Positions 1 to 9,799 are shown, numbered from the stretch's first letter. The stretch: 64,000 nucleotides of DNA from an uncultured Alphaproteobacteria bacterium (GCA_903837555.1 CAILUV010000047.1:1-64000), one strand, 5' to 3'. Made by a program: numbers and translations. The notes: generated from the sequence alone by a model not told the origin.

Positions 1-105
1 CCGCACTCATCGTTGGGATACCGACCACCGGCACCGCAGGCCACAGTCTGGCCGCCAGATCAGCCGGCTAGCAACGGGATGGTGCAAATGATGCCCTTAA
101 ACTAA
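1..105 (+). CDS. IS3-family transposase OrfB (integrase core), C-terminal fragment
   Basis: PHSSLGYRPPAPQATVWPPDQPASNGMVQMMPLN*, stop TAA at 103-105; truncated by window start. Confidence 0.75.
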   Translation, partial: PHSSLGYRPPAPQATVWPPDQPASNGMVQMMPLN

Positions 106-139
106 CATACCAACTGGGCCACTCAGTGGGGGCCGGTCA
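1..139 (+). mobile_element. Right end of an IS3-family-like insertion sequence (rest lies outside the window)
   Basis: Frame 1 from base 1 reads PHSSLGYRPPAPQATVWPP...*, typical of the C-terminus of IS3-family OrfB transposases; followed by a short tail ending GGGGGCCGGTCA, plausible as an IS terminal repeat. Confidence 0.75.
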
Positions 140-512
140 GGTGGACCGGGTGTTCGAAATCCGCGCCGGCGTCTGCCAGGACCTGGCGCATGTCGGCATC
201 GCGGCGATGCGCTCCATCGGCCTGCCTGCCCGTTATGTCTCGGGCTATCTGCTGACCCAGCCGCCGCCGGGCATGACGCGCATGCTGGGCGCGGATGCCA
301 GCCATGCATGGTTTAGCGTATGGGCGCCGCCTTTCGGCTGGGTCGATCTGGACCCCACCAACAATGTTCTGGTCAGCGAAACCCATGTCACCGCGTCCTG
401 GGGTCGCGATTATGGCGATGTTGCGCCGGTGGGCGGGATTATCCTGGGCGGCCATGACCATGTCGTGGATGTGGGCGTCGACGTGATACCGGTTGATCAG
501 GTTGCCCCTTAG
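140..512 (+). pseudogene. Transglutaminase-like cysteine protease family protein, C-terminal part, 5' end replaced by IS end
   Basis: VDRVFEIRAGVCQDLAHVGIAAMRSIGLPARYVSGYLLTQ...GADASHAWFSVWAPPFGWVDLDPTNN: Cys, His and Asp motifs of bacterial transglutaminase-like proteins; N-terminal domains missing. Confidence 0.75.
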
Positions 513-554
513 GGCCTGCCGCGATAAAGCAGGGCCGCATTTTTGCGAGCCCCT

Positions 555-1274
555 ATGACGCCGACCCTGATCCTCGCCATTGCGCTGGCCGCTTCGTGCG
601 CCACCATGATCGGTGGCGTGATGGCGCTGAAGCTGGCCGACAAGCTGCCGCTGGTGATGGCCTTCAGCGCGGGTGCGGTGATCGGCGTGGCGTTTTTCGA
701 TCTGGCGCCCGAAGCGCTGGAAGCGGGCGCCGGCATCTATCATCCCGGCACGCTGCTGGCGATCGCGGCGCTGGGCTTCTTCCTATACACGTTGCTGGAC
801 CGCACCGTGGCGCGGCACGATTGCGAGGGCCAGGTCAATCCGGCGCGCGGCATGGTCGGCGCCGCCAGCTTCTCGGCCCACAGCGTGATGGACGGCTTTG
901 CGATGGGCATCGCCTTCCAGTATTCCCACGAGGTCGGATTGATCGTGGCCGCCGCCGTGCTGGCGCATGATTTCGCCGACGGCCTCAACACAGTGAATGT
1001 GGTGATGCGCAATGGTGGCACGCGGCGCTTTGCGCTGCGCTGGCTGGCGGTGGATGCCAGCGCGCCGATGCTGGGCGCCATCGCCAGCCTTTTCGTGCGC
1101 CCCGATCCGGGCGTGCTGGCGGTTTTGCTGGCGCTGTTCTGCGGCTTCTTCCTGCATATCGGCGCCAGCGGCTTGCTGCCCGAAAGCCACCGCGCCAGAC
1201 CGCGTGCCTCCACCACCGTTGCAACGCTGGCGGGCGCGGGCTTTCTCTACCTTGTGACGGCGCTCGTTCACTAG
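555..1274 (+). CDS. ZIP family metal transporter
   Basis: Multi-TM protein with HSVMDGFAMG and HDFADGLNTV motifs typical of ZIP transporters. Confidence 0.8.
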   Translation: MTPTLILAIALAASCATMIGGVMALKLADKLPLVMAFSAGAVIGVAFFDLAPEALEAGAGIYHPGTLLAIAALGFFLYTLLDRTVARHDCEGQVNPARGMVGAASFSAHSVMDGFAMGIAFQYSHEVGLIVAAAVLAHDFADGLNTVNVVMRNGGTRRFALRWLAVDASAPMLGAIASLFVRPDPGVLAVLLALFCGFFLHIGASGLLPESHRARPRASTTVATLAGAGFLYLVTALVH

Positions 1275-1290
1275 TGACGCAAGCGCAGGT

Positions 1291-1388
1291 CCGCCTCCCC
1301 CTTTAGCGCGAAGCGCGGCAAGGGGGAGGTGATTTCAGCGTGCGAGGCGCAGCGCGCCGAGCGAAAGCTGAAATCGGAGGGGGATCAC
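1291..1388. repeat. Intergenic double-hairpin palindromic element
   Basis: CCTCCCCCT...AGGGGGAGG and GATTTCAGC...GCTGAAATC nested palindromes in the gap between convergent genes. Confidence 0.6.
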
Positions 1389-2302
1389 TTAATCTCGGTA
1401 AGAAGCGGTTTTCCCGCGAAATGCGCATCCAGATTGTCCAGCACAAGCTGGCTCATGGCGCGGCGGGTTTCATGGGTGGCGCTGCCGACATGGGGCTGCA
1501 ACACCACATTGTCCATGGCGAAGAAGTCCGCCGGCACGGTCGGCTCGTTGACGAACACGTCCAGGCCCGCACCGCCGACCTTGCCGGCTTTCAGCGCATC
1601 CAGCAGTGCGTCTTCGTCCACCACCGCGCCGCGCGCGACATTGACCAGAATGCCTGTGGGACCGAGCGCTTCGATCACCGCCTTGCTGACGATCTTCTGG
1701 GTCTGGGGCGTCGAGGGGATGATCACGATCAGGAAATCGCTGTCCTTGGCCAGTTCCACCAGGTCGGGATAGTACTTCCAGCTTACGTCCTTCACGGGAT
1801 TGCGGCTGTGATAGGAAACTGTGTTGTTCATCGCTTCGGCGCGCTTGCCGATTTCCTTGCCGATGCGGCCCATGCCCAGAATGCCGACGCGCTTGCCGCT
1901 GGCCTTTTGCGCCAGCGGATAGTCGCCTTCCTTGTCCCAGCGCCCGGCGCGTACATATCTGTCCGACGCCACCAGGCGGCGCGCGGTCATGATCATCAGG
2001 CCGATGGCGAGGTCGGCGACATCGTCGTTCAGCACGTCGGGCGTGTTGGTGACGGGGATGCCCTTGGAACGGGCATACTCCACCGGGATGCCGTCATAGC
2101 CGACACTGGCCGAGGCGATGATCTCCAGTTTGGGCATGCGGTCGATCATCTCCGGCGGCGGGCCGGAATGACCGTTGGTGACGGCGCCGCGCACGATGCC
2201 ACACACCTTTTCAAAATCGGCCTTGCTGTGAAGCTTGTACTTGGCCGCCAGTTCCTTTTGGACTTCGGGACGCAGTTGCACCAGTTGCAAAATATCGATC
2301 AT
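1385..2302 (-). CDS. D-isomer 2-hydroxyacid dehydrogenase (glyoxylate/hydroxypyruvate reductase-like)
   Basis: GILGMGRIGKEIGKRA NAD-binding motif, NVARGAVVDEDAL, QPHVGSAT. Confidence 0.85.
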   Translation of the reverse strand: MIDILQLVQLRPEVQKELAAKYKLHSKADFEKVCGIVRGAVTNGHSGPPPEMIDRMPKLEIIASASVGYDGIPVEYARSKGIPVTNTPDVLNDDVADLAIGLMIMTARRLVASDRYVRAGRWDKEGDYPLAQKASGKRVGILGMGRIGKEIGKRAEAMNNTVSYHSRNPVKDVSWKYYPDLVELAKDSDFLIVIIPSTPQTQKIVSKAVIEALGPTGILVNVARGAVVDEDALLDALKAGKVGGAGLDVFVNEPTVPADFFAMDNVVLQPHVGSATHETRRAMSQLVLDNLDAHFAGKPLLTEIK

Positions 2303-2313
2303 GTTCTCTTCTC

Positions 2314-2829
2314 TTACGGGGCTTCCGCCATGGCTTTCATATTGTCGAGGGCTTCGCTGAAGCGCTTGGTGCGCGCTTCGCGGTTTTCGATCTTGGCCTG
2401 CGCCGTGCCCAGCGGCGCCTGATCATACAGCAGGGTGTAGACGATCTTGGTCTTGCGGCCGCGGTCCAGCGGCTCCACCGCCAGCGTGCCGTGATAATAG
2501 ATCGGCGAGCCGGGCTGAATGTCCGACGGCTGCTGGCCATAAGTGTATGAATAGGGCGTCTGGGCCACGATGATCTCGTCGGTCTTGCCGTTCAGCCGGC
2601 GATTGGTACCGACGCTGAGCTGGTTGCCGGAGGTGATCTGGCAGGTGACTTTCAGCCAGGTGGCGATGGCGCAATAGGGCCCGATCTTGGCCCAGGTCTG
2701 ATCGGGCGTGCGATCGACCACCTTTTCCAGCAGGATCACATTCCATTCCGGCGCGGCCTGCGCCGTGCCACACATTCCCGACAGGAATGTCAGCGCGATT
2801 GCTGCGCCTGCGAACGTCCCCACCTTCAT
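2314..2829 (-). CDS. Secreted SRPBCC (START-like) family protein
   Basis: Signal peptide and a polyketide-cyclase/SRPBCC-like pattern (VVDRTPDQTWAKIGPYCAIATW). Confidence 0.6.
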   Translation of the reverse strand: MKVGTFAGAAIALTFLSGMCGTAQAAPEWNVILLEKVVDRTPDQTWAKIGPYCAIATWLKVTCQITSGNQLSVGTNRRLNGKTDEIIVAQTPYSYTYGQQPSDIQPGSPIYYHGTLAVEPLDRGRKTKIVYTLLYDQAPLGTAQAKIENREARTKRFSEALDNMKAMAEAP

Positions 2830-2916
2830 CTATCGTCCCCTTCGCTTCCCGCACCCTTTGATCTTGTGATAAAACGCATGCGCGCCGCGCGCAACAACAC
2901 ATAAGCGGCGGGGGTC

Positions 2917-3684
2917 TTGCGCATGCACCGCATTCTGTTTCCGGCGACGCTGATCCTGATTGCCGGTTGTCTTGGGGCTGGCGCCAAAGACCTGAAAATC
3001 CTGACGGGCGCGGGCATGTCGATGCCGGTGCGCCAGATGGCGCAGGAGTTCGCGGCCCGCACCGGGACCAAGGTGGATGTGGTCAGCGACACCGCCGGCG
3101 GGGTGCAGAAGCGCGTCGAATCCGGCGAGACGTTCGATCTGGTGATCGCCACCACCACCGTGATGGACAATCTGGCCAAAAGCGGAAAAGTCGCCGGCGC
3201 GCACAGCCACCTGGCCCGCATGGTCGCCGGCATTGGCGCGCGCAAGGGCGCGGCCAAGCCCGATATCGCCAGCGCCGAGGCGGTGAAAACCACGCTGCTG
3301 GCAGCGAAAAATATCTCTTACGTCGATCCTGCATCCGGCGGCATTACCGGCGTGTTTTTCCTGTCGCAGGCCGAAAAGCTGGGCATCGGCGATGCGGTGC
3401 GCGCCAAGGCGGTGCTGGCCAAGAACGGCACCGGCGTGGCGGCCGCCGTCGCCGACGGATCTGCGCAATATGGCGTCACGCTGGTCAGCGAAATGCTGCC
3501 CAATCCGGGCGTGGCGGTCTGGCCCCTGCCGGACGCTCTGCAGATGACCACCATCTATGCCGCCGCTGTCGCGACCGATGCGCAAAACGCAATGGACGCG
3601 GCGGCGATGCTGACCGACCTTCGTGGCCCAAAGGGGCGCGATGCAAACCTGAAAGCCGGCCTGCAGCCGGTTTCACAACAATAA
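2917..3684 (+). CDS. ModA-like periplasmic substrate-binding protein
   Basis: Signal peptide, LKILTGAGMSMPVRQMAQEFAARTGTKVDVV...GGVQKRVESGETFDLVIATT, as in molybdate-binding-like proteins. Confidence 0.7.
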   Translation: MRMHRILFPATLILIAGCLGAGAKDLKILTGAGMSMPVRQMAQEFAARTGTKVDVVSDTAGGVQKRVESGETFDLVIATTTVMDNLAKSGKVAGAHSHLARMVAGIGARKGAAKPDIASAEAVKTTLLAAKNISYVDPASGGITGVFFLSQAEKLGIGDAVRAKAVLAKNGTGVAAAVADGSAQYGVTLVSEMLPNPGVAVWPLPDALQMTTIYAAAVATDAQNAMDAAAMLTDLRGPKGRDANLKAGLQPVSQQ

Positions 3685-3701
3685 TAGAGGGAGACGTTTC
3701 C

Positions 3702-4847
3702 ATGGATCGCAGAAAGTTCTTTTCCGTCACGGGCGCTGGTGCCGCAGCGGCAGCGGCCGGCAGCATTCCGGGCGCCGAGGCGCAACAGTGGCGCAAGGGC
3801 GCGGGCGCCTGCGCCAGCGGCAAGCTGCCGCCGCTAAAGGCCAAGCTGGGCCATCAGTTCGGCACGCTGACCGAGCGCAGCGCCTCCTGGGTGGCGCGCT
3901 ATGGCGTGGATGCGATCTGCACCAGCCCGGTGATCACCGATCCCACCCGCCTGTATCCGACGCCCGCCGAGATGCGCACGATGCTGGACCTGGCGGCCAA
4001 GTGGAAGCTGAACGTCGAGATGGTGGACAGCGTGCTGCTGCAGTCCTCCCATATCGACCGCGAAAAGAACCCGTCGATCATGCTGGGCCAGAGCCCGCAG
4101 CGCGACCGCGATATCGAAGCCTTCCAGAACCATATCCGCACCTGCGCCGCCACCGGCATCAAGACCATCAAGTACAATATGAGCCTGCTCGGCGTAGTGC
4201 GCACGAACCGCGTTCCGGGCCGCGGCGACACGCTGCATGACCGCTGGAACGCCAAGGAATCGCTGGCCAAGAACCCGCCGCTGACCCGCGCCGGCGTGGT
4301 GAGCCCCGACGCCTTCTGGGAACGCATCGATTACTTCCTGCAGCGCGTGGTGCCGGTCGCCAACGAGAACAAAGTGCGCATCGCCTGCCATCCGCAGGAT
4401 CCGGGCACGCCGCCGGAAGGCTATCAGGGCATTCACAACGTGCTGGGCACCATCGACGGCATGAAGCGCTTCATCACCATGTATGAAAGCCCGTATCACG
4501 GCTTCAATTTCTGCCAGGGCACGGTGTCGGAGAACCTCGCCAACCCCCGCGCCGAACTGTTCGACGTGATCCGCTATTTCGGCAGCCGCAAGAAGATCTT
4601 CAATGTCCATTTCCGCAACATTCGGGGCGTGCGCGACGACTTCACCGCCGAAATGTTCCCGGACGAAGGTGATATCGATTTCGTGCAGGCGCTGAAAGTC
4701 TATCGCGAGATCGGCTATGAAGACATGCTGATGCCCGACCATGTGCCGGTGGTGGTGCCGAGCGATCCTAACGCGCAGCGGGAGAACTTCCCCTTCGCCT
4801 TCGGCTATATCCGCGGGCTGATGCAGGCGGAACGTTCGATCACCTGA
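3702..4847 (+). CDS. Mannonate dehydratase-like TIM-barrel protein with Tat signal
   Basis: MDRRKFFSVTGAGAAAAAAG Tat-type leader, then GIKTIKYNMSLLGVVRT, FNVHFRNIRG, MPDHVP motifs of UxuA-like proteins. Confidence 0.75.
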   Translation: MDRRKFFSVTGAGAAAAAAGSIPGAEAQQWRKGAGACASGKLPPLKAKLGHQFGTLTERSASWVARYGVDAICTSPVITDPTRLYPTPAEMRTMLDLAAKWKLNVEMVDSVLLQSSHIDREKNPSIMLGQSPQRDRDIEAFQNHIRTCAATGIKTIKYNMSLLGVVRTNRVPGRGDTLHDRWNAKESLAKNPPLTRAGVVSPDAFWERIDYFLQRVVPVANENKVRIACHPQDPGTPPEGYQGIHNVLGTIDGMKRFITMYESPYHGFNFCQGTVSENLANPRAELFDVIRYFGSRKKIFNVHFRNIRGVRDDFTAEMFPDEGDIDFVQALKVYREIGYEDMLMPDHVPVVVPSDPNAQRENFPFAFGYIRGLMQAERSIT

Positions 4848-4864
4848 TCATTCGCGGCTTACAA

Positions 4865-4899
4865 GGAAAAAGGCGCGGGGATATCCCGCGCCTTTTTTA
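4865..4899 (+). terminator. Rho-independent terminator
   Basis: AAAAAGGCGCGGGgatatCCCGCGCCTTTTTT. Confidence 0.8.
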
Positions 4900-4911
4900 T
4901 CTGTACCGGCA

Positions 4912-6201
4912 TTACGGTTCCACGCGTTCGACCTTGCCGATCAGCAGGATGTAGGACAGCGCGCCCAGGATCGCGACCACCGCCACATAGGTCAGGCCAG
5001 GCGCGAAATTGCCGCCCTGCGCCAGGTAACCGATCACCAGCGGCGTGGCGATGCCCGACAGGTTGGAGATGAAGTTGAAGGTGCCACCCGTCAGCCCGAT
5101 CAGGTTGCGCGGCGCGATCGACGAGATCAGCGACCAGCCGATGCTGGCCAGCCCGTTGCCGAAAAAGGCCAGCGACATGAAGGCGATCACCAGTTCCGGC
5201 GAGTCGACGTAATTGGCGCCGATGATGCTGCTGGACAGCAGCAACCCGCAGATGATGGGCGTCTTGCGCGCCACGCCCAGGCTGGCGCCGCTGCGCAGGA
5301 TGCGGTCGGACACGATGCCCGACAGCAGCACGCCCACGAAGGCCGCCAAGAACGGGATCGAGGCGTACAGCCCGGTCTTCACAAAGCTGAGACCGCGGAA
5401 CTCCACCAGATAGGTGGGAAACCAGGTGAGGAAGAACCACTGGCATGAGGTCACCGCGAACTGGCCCAGATAGACGCCCCACAGCTTGCGGTACTTCAGC
5501 ACGGTGCTGAATTCGGTCCAGGTGACCTTTGTCTTTTCCTTGCGCGATTGCGCGCTGCCCAGGTCAACCAGCGCCCCGCCGGCTTCGATCTCGGCGAGTT
5601 CGGCGGCGTTGGCGCGGGTGGATTCGCGCGGGGAGCGATAGGCCCAGAGCCAGATAAAGCCCCAGACGATGCCGCCAATGCCGGTGGTGTAGAACACCGC
5701 CCGCCAGCCGTAATGCGATTGCAGCAACAGCAGCAGCGGGGTCAGGAAGGCCAGGCCGACAAACTGGCCGGAGGTATAAAAGCCGATGGCGCCCGCGCGC
5801 TCGCGGTCGGGAAACCAACTGCTGACCACCATATTGTTGATCATGTAGGACGGGGCTTCCAGCACACCGATCAGCAGGCGCAGGGCAATCAGCATCACGA
5901 TGCCGCTGACCACGCCCAGCATCACCGTGGCGATCGACCACAGGATCAGGATGATGGGATAGAGGTAGCGCGGCGCGATGCGGTCGACCAGCCAGCCGCC
6001 GGGTATCTGGCAGAAGGCATAGGTCCAGCCGAAGGCCGACAACAGCCAGCCCATGTGAATGGTGTCGATGCCCAGCTCGCTGCGCATGGCGGGCGCGGTG
6101 ATGGACAGGTTGCTGCGGTCCAGAAAGGTGATGACCACGCTGACGAAGATCATCAGCATTATGACATACCGCGCGCGCGTCGGCTTTTCCGTCATCGTCA
6201 T
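4912..6201 (-). CDS. MFS transporter, hexuronate/galactonate (ACS family) type
   Basis: FLDRSNLSITAPAMRSELG...GWTYAFCQIPGGWLVDRIAPR; 12-TM pattern; adjacent to galactonate dehydratase. Confidence 0.8.
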   Translation of the reverse strand: MTMTEKPTRARYVIMLMIFVSVVITFLDRSNLSITAPAMRSELGIDTIHMGWLLSAFGWTYAFCQIPGGWLVDRIAPRYLYPIILILWSIATVMLGVVSGIVMLIALRLLIGVLEAPSYMINNMVVSSWFPDRERAGAIGFYTSGQFVGLAFLTPLLLLLQSHYGWRAVFYTTGIGGIVWGFIWLWAYRSPRESTRANAAELAEIEAGGALVDLGSAQSRKEKTKVTWTEFSTVLKYRKLWGVYLGQFAVTSCQWFFLTWFPTYLVEFRGLSFVKTGLYASIPFLAAFVGVLLSGIVSDRILRSGASLGVARKTPIICGLLLSSSIIGANYVDSPELVIAFMSLAFFGNGLASIGWSLISSIAPRNLIGLTGGTFNFISNLSGIATPLVIGYLAQGGNFAPGLTYVAVVAILGALSYILLIGKVERVEP

Positions 6202-6202
6202 C

Positions 6203-7351
6203 TTACCACTCCGCGAATGATCCATCTTCGTGACGCCAGACCGGCTGGCGCCAGCGATGGCCCTGGGCCGCGCCACGCGCAACCGCATCTTCGTTGATTT
6301 CGATGCCCAGGCCCGGCCCGCCGGGAATGGTGACAAAGCCATCGGCATAGGCGAACACGGCGGGATTGGTCACATAATCCAGCAAGTCGTTGGTCTTGTT
6401 GTAATGGATGCCCAGGCTTTGTTCCTGGATCACCGCATTGACGCAGACCGCGTCCAGTTGCAGGCACGCCGCCAGGGCGATCGGCCCCAGCGGGCAATGC
6501 AGCGCCAGCGCCACATCGTAAGCCTCCGCCATGGCGGCGATCTTCTTGGTCTCGGTGATGCCGCCGGCGTGGGAGGGATCGGGCTGGATGATGTCGACCA
6601 GCCCGTCGGTCAGCACAGTCTTGAAATCCCAGCGCGAGAACAGCCGCTCGCCCAGCGCAATGGGCGTGGCGGTGTGGTTGGCGATTTCGCGCAGGGCTTC
6701 GACATGCTCGCTCAGCACCGGCTCCTCGATGAACATCAGCGCATAGGGATCAAGCTCCTTGGCCAGTACCTTGGCCATGGGCCGGTGCAGGCGGCCATGA
6801 AAGTCCACCGCGATGCCGAATTCCGGCCCCATCGCCTCGCGCAGCGCGCCGACCCGTTCCAGCACCGCATCGATCTTGGCGTTGCTGTCGATCCAGGCCA
6901 TTTCCTCGGTCGCCAGCATCTTGATGGCGGTGAAGCCCCGCGCGGCCACCTCTTTGGCACCGGCCACGATATCGTCCGGCCGGTCGCCGCCGATCCAGGA
7001 ATAGACGCGCATCTTGCTGCGCACCGGACCACCCAGCAGCGCATGCACCGGCTGGCCCAGTACCTTGCCCTTGATGTCCCACAGCGCCTGGTCGATGCCC
7101 GCCAGCGCGCTCATGTGAAGGGCGCCGCCACGGTAGAAGCCGCCGCGATACAGCACGGTCCAGTGATCTTCGATGGCGGACGGGTCTTTGCCGACCAGGT
7201 AGTCGGCCAGCTCGGCGACGCAGGCGGCAACGGTCTGCGCACGCCCTTCCACCACCGGCTCGCCCCAGCCAGTTACCCCGGCATCTGTTTCCACTTTCAG
7301 GAACAGCCAGCGCGGCGGCACCACATAGGTGGTGAGTTTGGTAATCTTCAT
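6203..7351 (-). CDS. dgoD: Enolase-superfamily sugar acid dehydratase, galactonate dehydratase-like
   Basis: [32 protein letters not shown]..., [32 protein letters not shown]. Confidence 0.75.
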   Translation of the reverse strand: MKITKLTTYVVPPRWLFLKVETDAGVTGWGEPVVEGRAQTVAACVAELADYLVGKDPSAIEDHWTVLYRGGFYRGGALHMSALAGIDQALWDIKGKVLGQPVHALLGGPVRSKMRVYSWIGGDRPDDIVAGAKEVAARGFTAIKMLATEEMAWIDSNAKIDAVLERVGALREAMGPEFGIAVDFHGRLHRPMAKVLAKELDPYALMFIEEPVLSEHVEALREIANHTATPIALGERLFSRWDFKTVLTDGLVDIIQPDPSHAGGITETKKIAAMAEAYDVALALHCPLGPIALAACLQLDAVCVNAVIQEQSLGIHYNKTNDLLDYVTNPAVFAYADGFVTIPGGPGLGIEINEDAVARGAAQGHRWRQPVWRHEDGSFAEW

Positions 7352-7481
7352 AAAGCCGCCCCGAAACCCCAGGCTTTTCGCGCCTTTTGCGTGAGAGTGA
7401 CGGCGTTTTGGGACATGCGCAAGCTTGTCGCAGGACAATCTGCGCGGATGAAACACCCCTGTGCGGCACTATACTGGGCGC

Positions 7482-7862
7482 ATGAGCGAGCATACGGACG
7501 TTGATCTGAAAACCGCCAGCCTTCGCGCCCTGAAGGGCTGCTGCCCCGCCTGCGGGGAAGGCAAACTGTTCCGCACCTATCTCAAGCAGGTCGACAATTG
7601 CGCGTCCTGCGGCGAGGCCTTCGGCCAGATCCGCGCCGATGACGCGGCCCCCTGGGCGACCATCATCTTGGTGGGCCATGTCTTCCTGCCCTTCGCCTTC
7701 ATGGTCGATGTCGACTTCCTGCCCATGTGGGTGGTGGTGACCATGTGGTCGGCGTTGTTCGCCGCCCTGTCGCTGGCAGTGCTGCCGCGCGCCAAGGCGC
7801 TGTTCATCGCCATCCTGTGGCAGACACGCGCCCCCGGCTACCAGCCGGTCGAACTGGTCTGA
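7482..7862 (+). CDS. DUF983 family protein
   Basis: LKGCCPACGEGKLFRTYLK..CASCGEAF zinc-ribbon-like N-terminus plus two TM segments. Confidence 0.8.
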   Translation: MSEHTDVDLKTASLRALKGCCPACGEGKLFRTYLKQVDNCASCGEAFGQIRADDAAPWATIILVGHVFLPFAFMVDVDFLPMWVVVTMWSALFAALSLAVLPRAKALFIAILWQTRAPGYQPVELV

Positions 7863-7944
7863 AACGCGGGTGGCCTGTCGGCTGCCCGTTGTGACGGTTC
7901 TGTTACATTTCGATGTCAGGCTGCCGCCGAATAAGAGGCGAGCC

Positions 7945-8481
7945 ATGCGCAAACACATTCTTCTGGCGGCTTTGACCGTGAGCGCCGTGAGCCCTGCCAT
8001 GGCGGGGCCGCGCGAGGACAGCGATGCGGGCATTGCGCGATGCGCAAGCCTTGGCGATGACCGCGCCTATCTGAATTGCATCTATGGCGCGGTGCAGCCC
8101 TTGCGCGCCCGGTTGGGCCTGCCGCCTGCGCCCGAAGCGCAGATTCGCGCCGTGCCGCCTGTCGCGGCAGCGTCAGCGCCCATATCTCCTCGCCCGGCTG
8201 CTGCACCCAGCGCTGCGTCATCACGCGTGCCCAGCGAAGCCGCCTTTGCCGGCGGGATGCGCGAGCGCATGGACAATTTCACGTTTGGCCGGGGCGGGTT
8301 GTTCCGCCTCATGCTGGAGAATGGCGAAATGTATCGCCAGGATCCCAATGATGCGCCGCGCGCAAAGTGGTCCGGCCGGGGTTCGGATTACCAGGTGTTC
8401 GTGATCAAGCAGGGGCCGCGAAACGCCGTGATGAAAGTGGCGGGCGATCCCAATGTCTACCGGATGCAGAAGATCAACTAG
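7945..8481 (+). CDS. Hypothetical secreted protein
   Basis: MRKHILLAALTVSAVSPAMA signal peptide; no family recognised. Confidence 0.5.
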   Translation: MRKHILLAALTVSAVSPAMAGPREDSDAGIARCASLGDDRAYLNCIYGAVQPLRARLGLPPAPEAQIRAVPPVAAASAPISPRPAAAPSAASSRVPSEAAFAGGMRERMDNFTFGRGGLFRLMLENGEMYRQDPNDAPRAKWSGRGSDYQVFVIKQGPRNAVMKVAGDPNVYRMQKIN

Positions 8482-9779
8482 AGCGCAGACGGCTTTTCGT
8501 ATTCCGCCGCCAGGATGCGGTAGGCGCGCGAATACATCGCCGCGATGGTCACCACCAGGCCGATAAAGGCGGCGATGATGAAGGTCAGCGCCATGCCGCG
8601 GCCATCGCCGGTGCCGAACCAGCCGCCGATCAGCTCCACGCCCGCGCCGGTGGTCATGAAGGGGATCAGCACGAACTGGGTCAGCGGCCCGATCAGGAAA
8701 GCGGTGATGGGCGAGGCCGCATTTTCGATGCTTTGCGCAAAGCCGATCACCCGGCCTTGGCGTTCCAGCGGAACCACCTTCTGCACGATGGTGTGCTCGG
8801 TGGCCTCGGCGAAAGGCACCGACAGCGTCCACACCAGAATGCCCGCCGCCATGAGCAGGATGGACGGCTGCAGCGGAAAGATCAGCGTCGCCGCCCACAT
8901 GATGATGTTCACCTGGAACAGCGTCTTCAGCGGCCTGGAGCCCAAGCCATAGCGCGTAATGTAAAGCCCGGCGGCGATGAAGCCCAGGCTCAGCACACCC
9001 CACAGCGCGCCCCAGGCCTGCACCGACATCAGCGACAGGCCATACGGGTCCATCAGCGCCATGAAGATGCCGCCCAGGAAATTGTTGAAGGTGGTGAAGA
9101 AGATCAGCCCGAACAGGCCCGGAATGCCCGCCACTATCCGCATGGTGCCGCGCACGTCGAGCTTTTTGGGATTCTCGTGGCTATGCGCGATTTCCGGCTC
9201 CGGCACTTTCACAAAGGCCAGATGGATCAGCGCCGCGATGGTGATGACCGCGCTCGCCACCACGATGGCAAAGATGCCCAGATAGGCCAGCGCGAAGCCC
9301 GAGGCGATGCCCGCACCCGACGACGACAGCCCCATGATCATGCCGCTGACGCCGTTGGCCCGGTCGCGCATCCCTTCGGGCACCAGGATGGTCACGGTGA
9401 TGGGCAACGCGATGGTGCGGATATTGCTCATTATCACCCCGACCAGGATGATGCTGACGAAACTCCACAGCCACAGGCTGGACGCGGCCTTGAACGCGCC
9501 CGCCGGCGCGGCGAGATAGATCAGGGCGGCGGCGGTGAAGAACACCAGCGTGACGCTGCTGGAAAACAGCATCGCGTGTTTCTTCTTGTGGTGATCGACA
9601 ATGCCGCCGAACAGGAAGCTGGAGATCGTCGCGATCACCATATAGGCGCCGGCGATGATCGAGCTGGCCAGCAGCGAGCGGGTTTCCAGATAGACCCAGA
9701 ACACCAGCGCAAACCACAAAAAGAAGTTCGCCAGCGTGGTCAGCAGCGCATTGGCGGCAATGTGGTAGAAGGTACGCAT
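8478..9779 (-). CDS. MFS transporter
   Basis: 12-TM pattern; FLFGGIVDHHKKK and GVSGMIMG motifs. Confidence 0.75.
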   Translation of the reverse strand: MRTFYHIAANALLTTLANFFLWFALVFWVYLETRSLLASSIIAGAYMVIATISSFLFGGIVDHHKKKHAMLFSSSVTLVFFTAAALIYLAAPAGAFKAASSLWLWSFVSIILVGVIMSNIRTIALPITVTILVPEGMRDRANGVSGMIMGLSSSGAGIASGFALAYLGIFAIVVASAVITIAALIHLAFVKVPEPEIAHSHENPKKLDVRGTMRIVAGIPGLFGLIFFTTFNNFLGGIFMALMDPYGLSLMSVQAWGALWGVLSLGFIAAGLYITRYGLGSRPLKTLFQVNIIMWAATLIFPLQPSILLMAAGILVWTLSVPFAEATEHTIVQKVVPLERQGRVIGFAQSIENAASPITAFLIGPLTQFVLIPFMTTGAGVELIGGWFGTGDGRGMALTFIIAAFIGLVVTIAAMYSRAYRILAAEYEKPSAL

Positions 9780-9799
9780 CGGGTTTCTGTGGAGCTCGC

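Noticed and set aside
2967-3701. N-terminal extension of the mannonate dehydratase-like ORF
   Set aside because: Overlaps the ModA-like gene out of frame; true start with Tat leader is at 3702.
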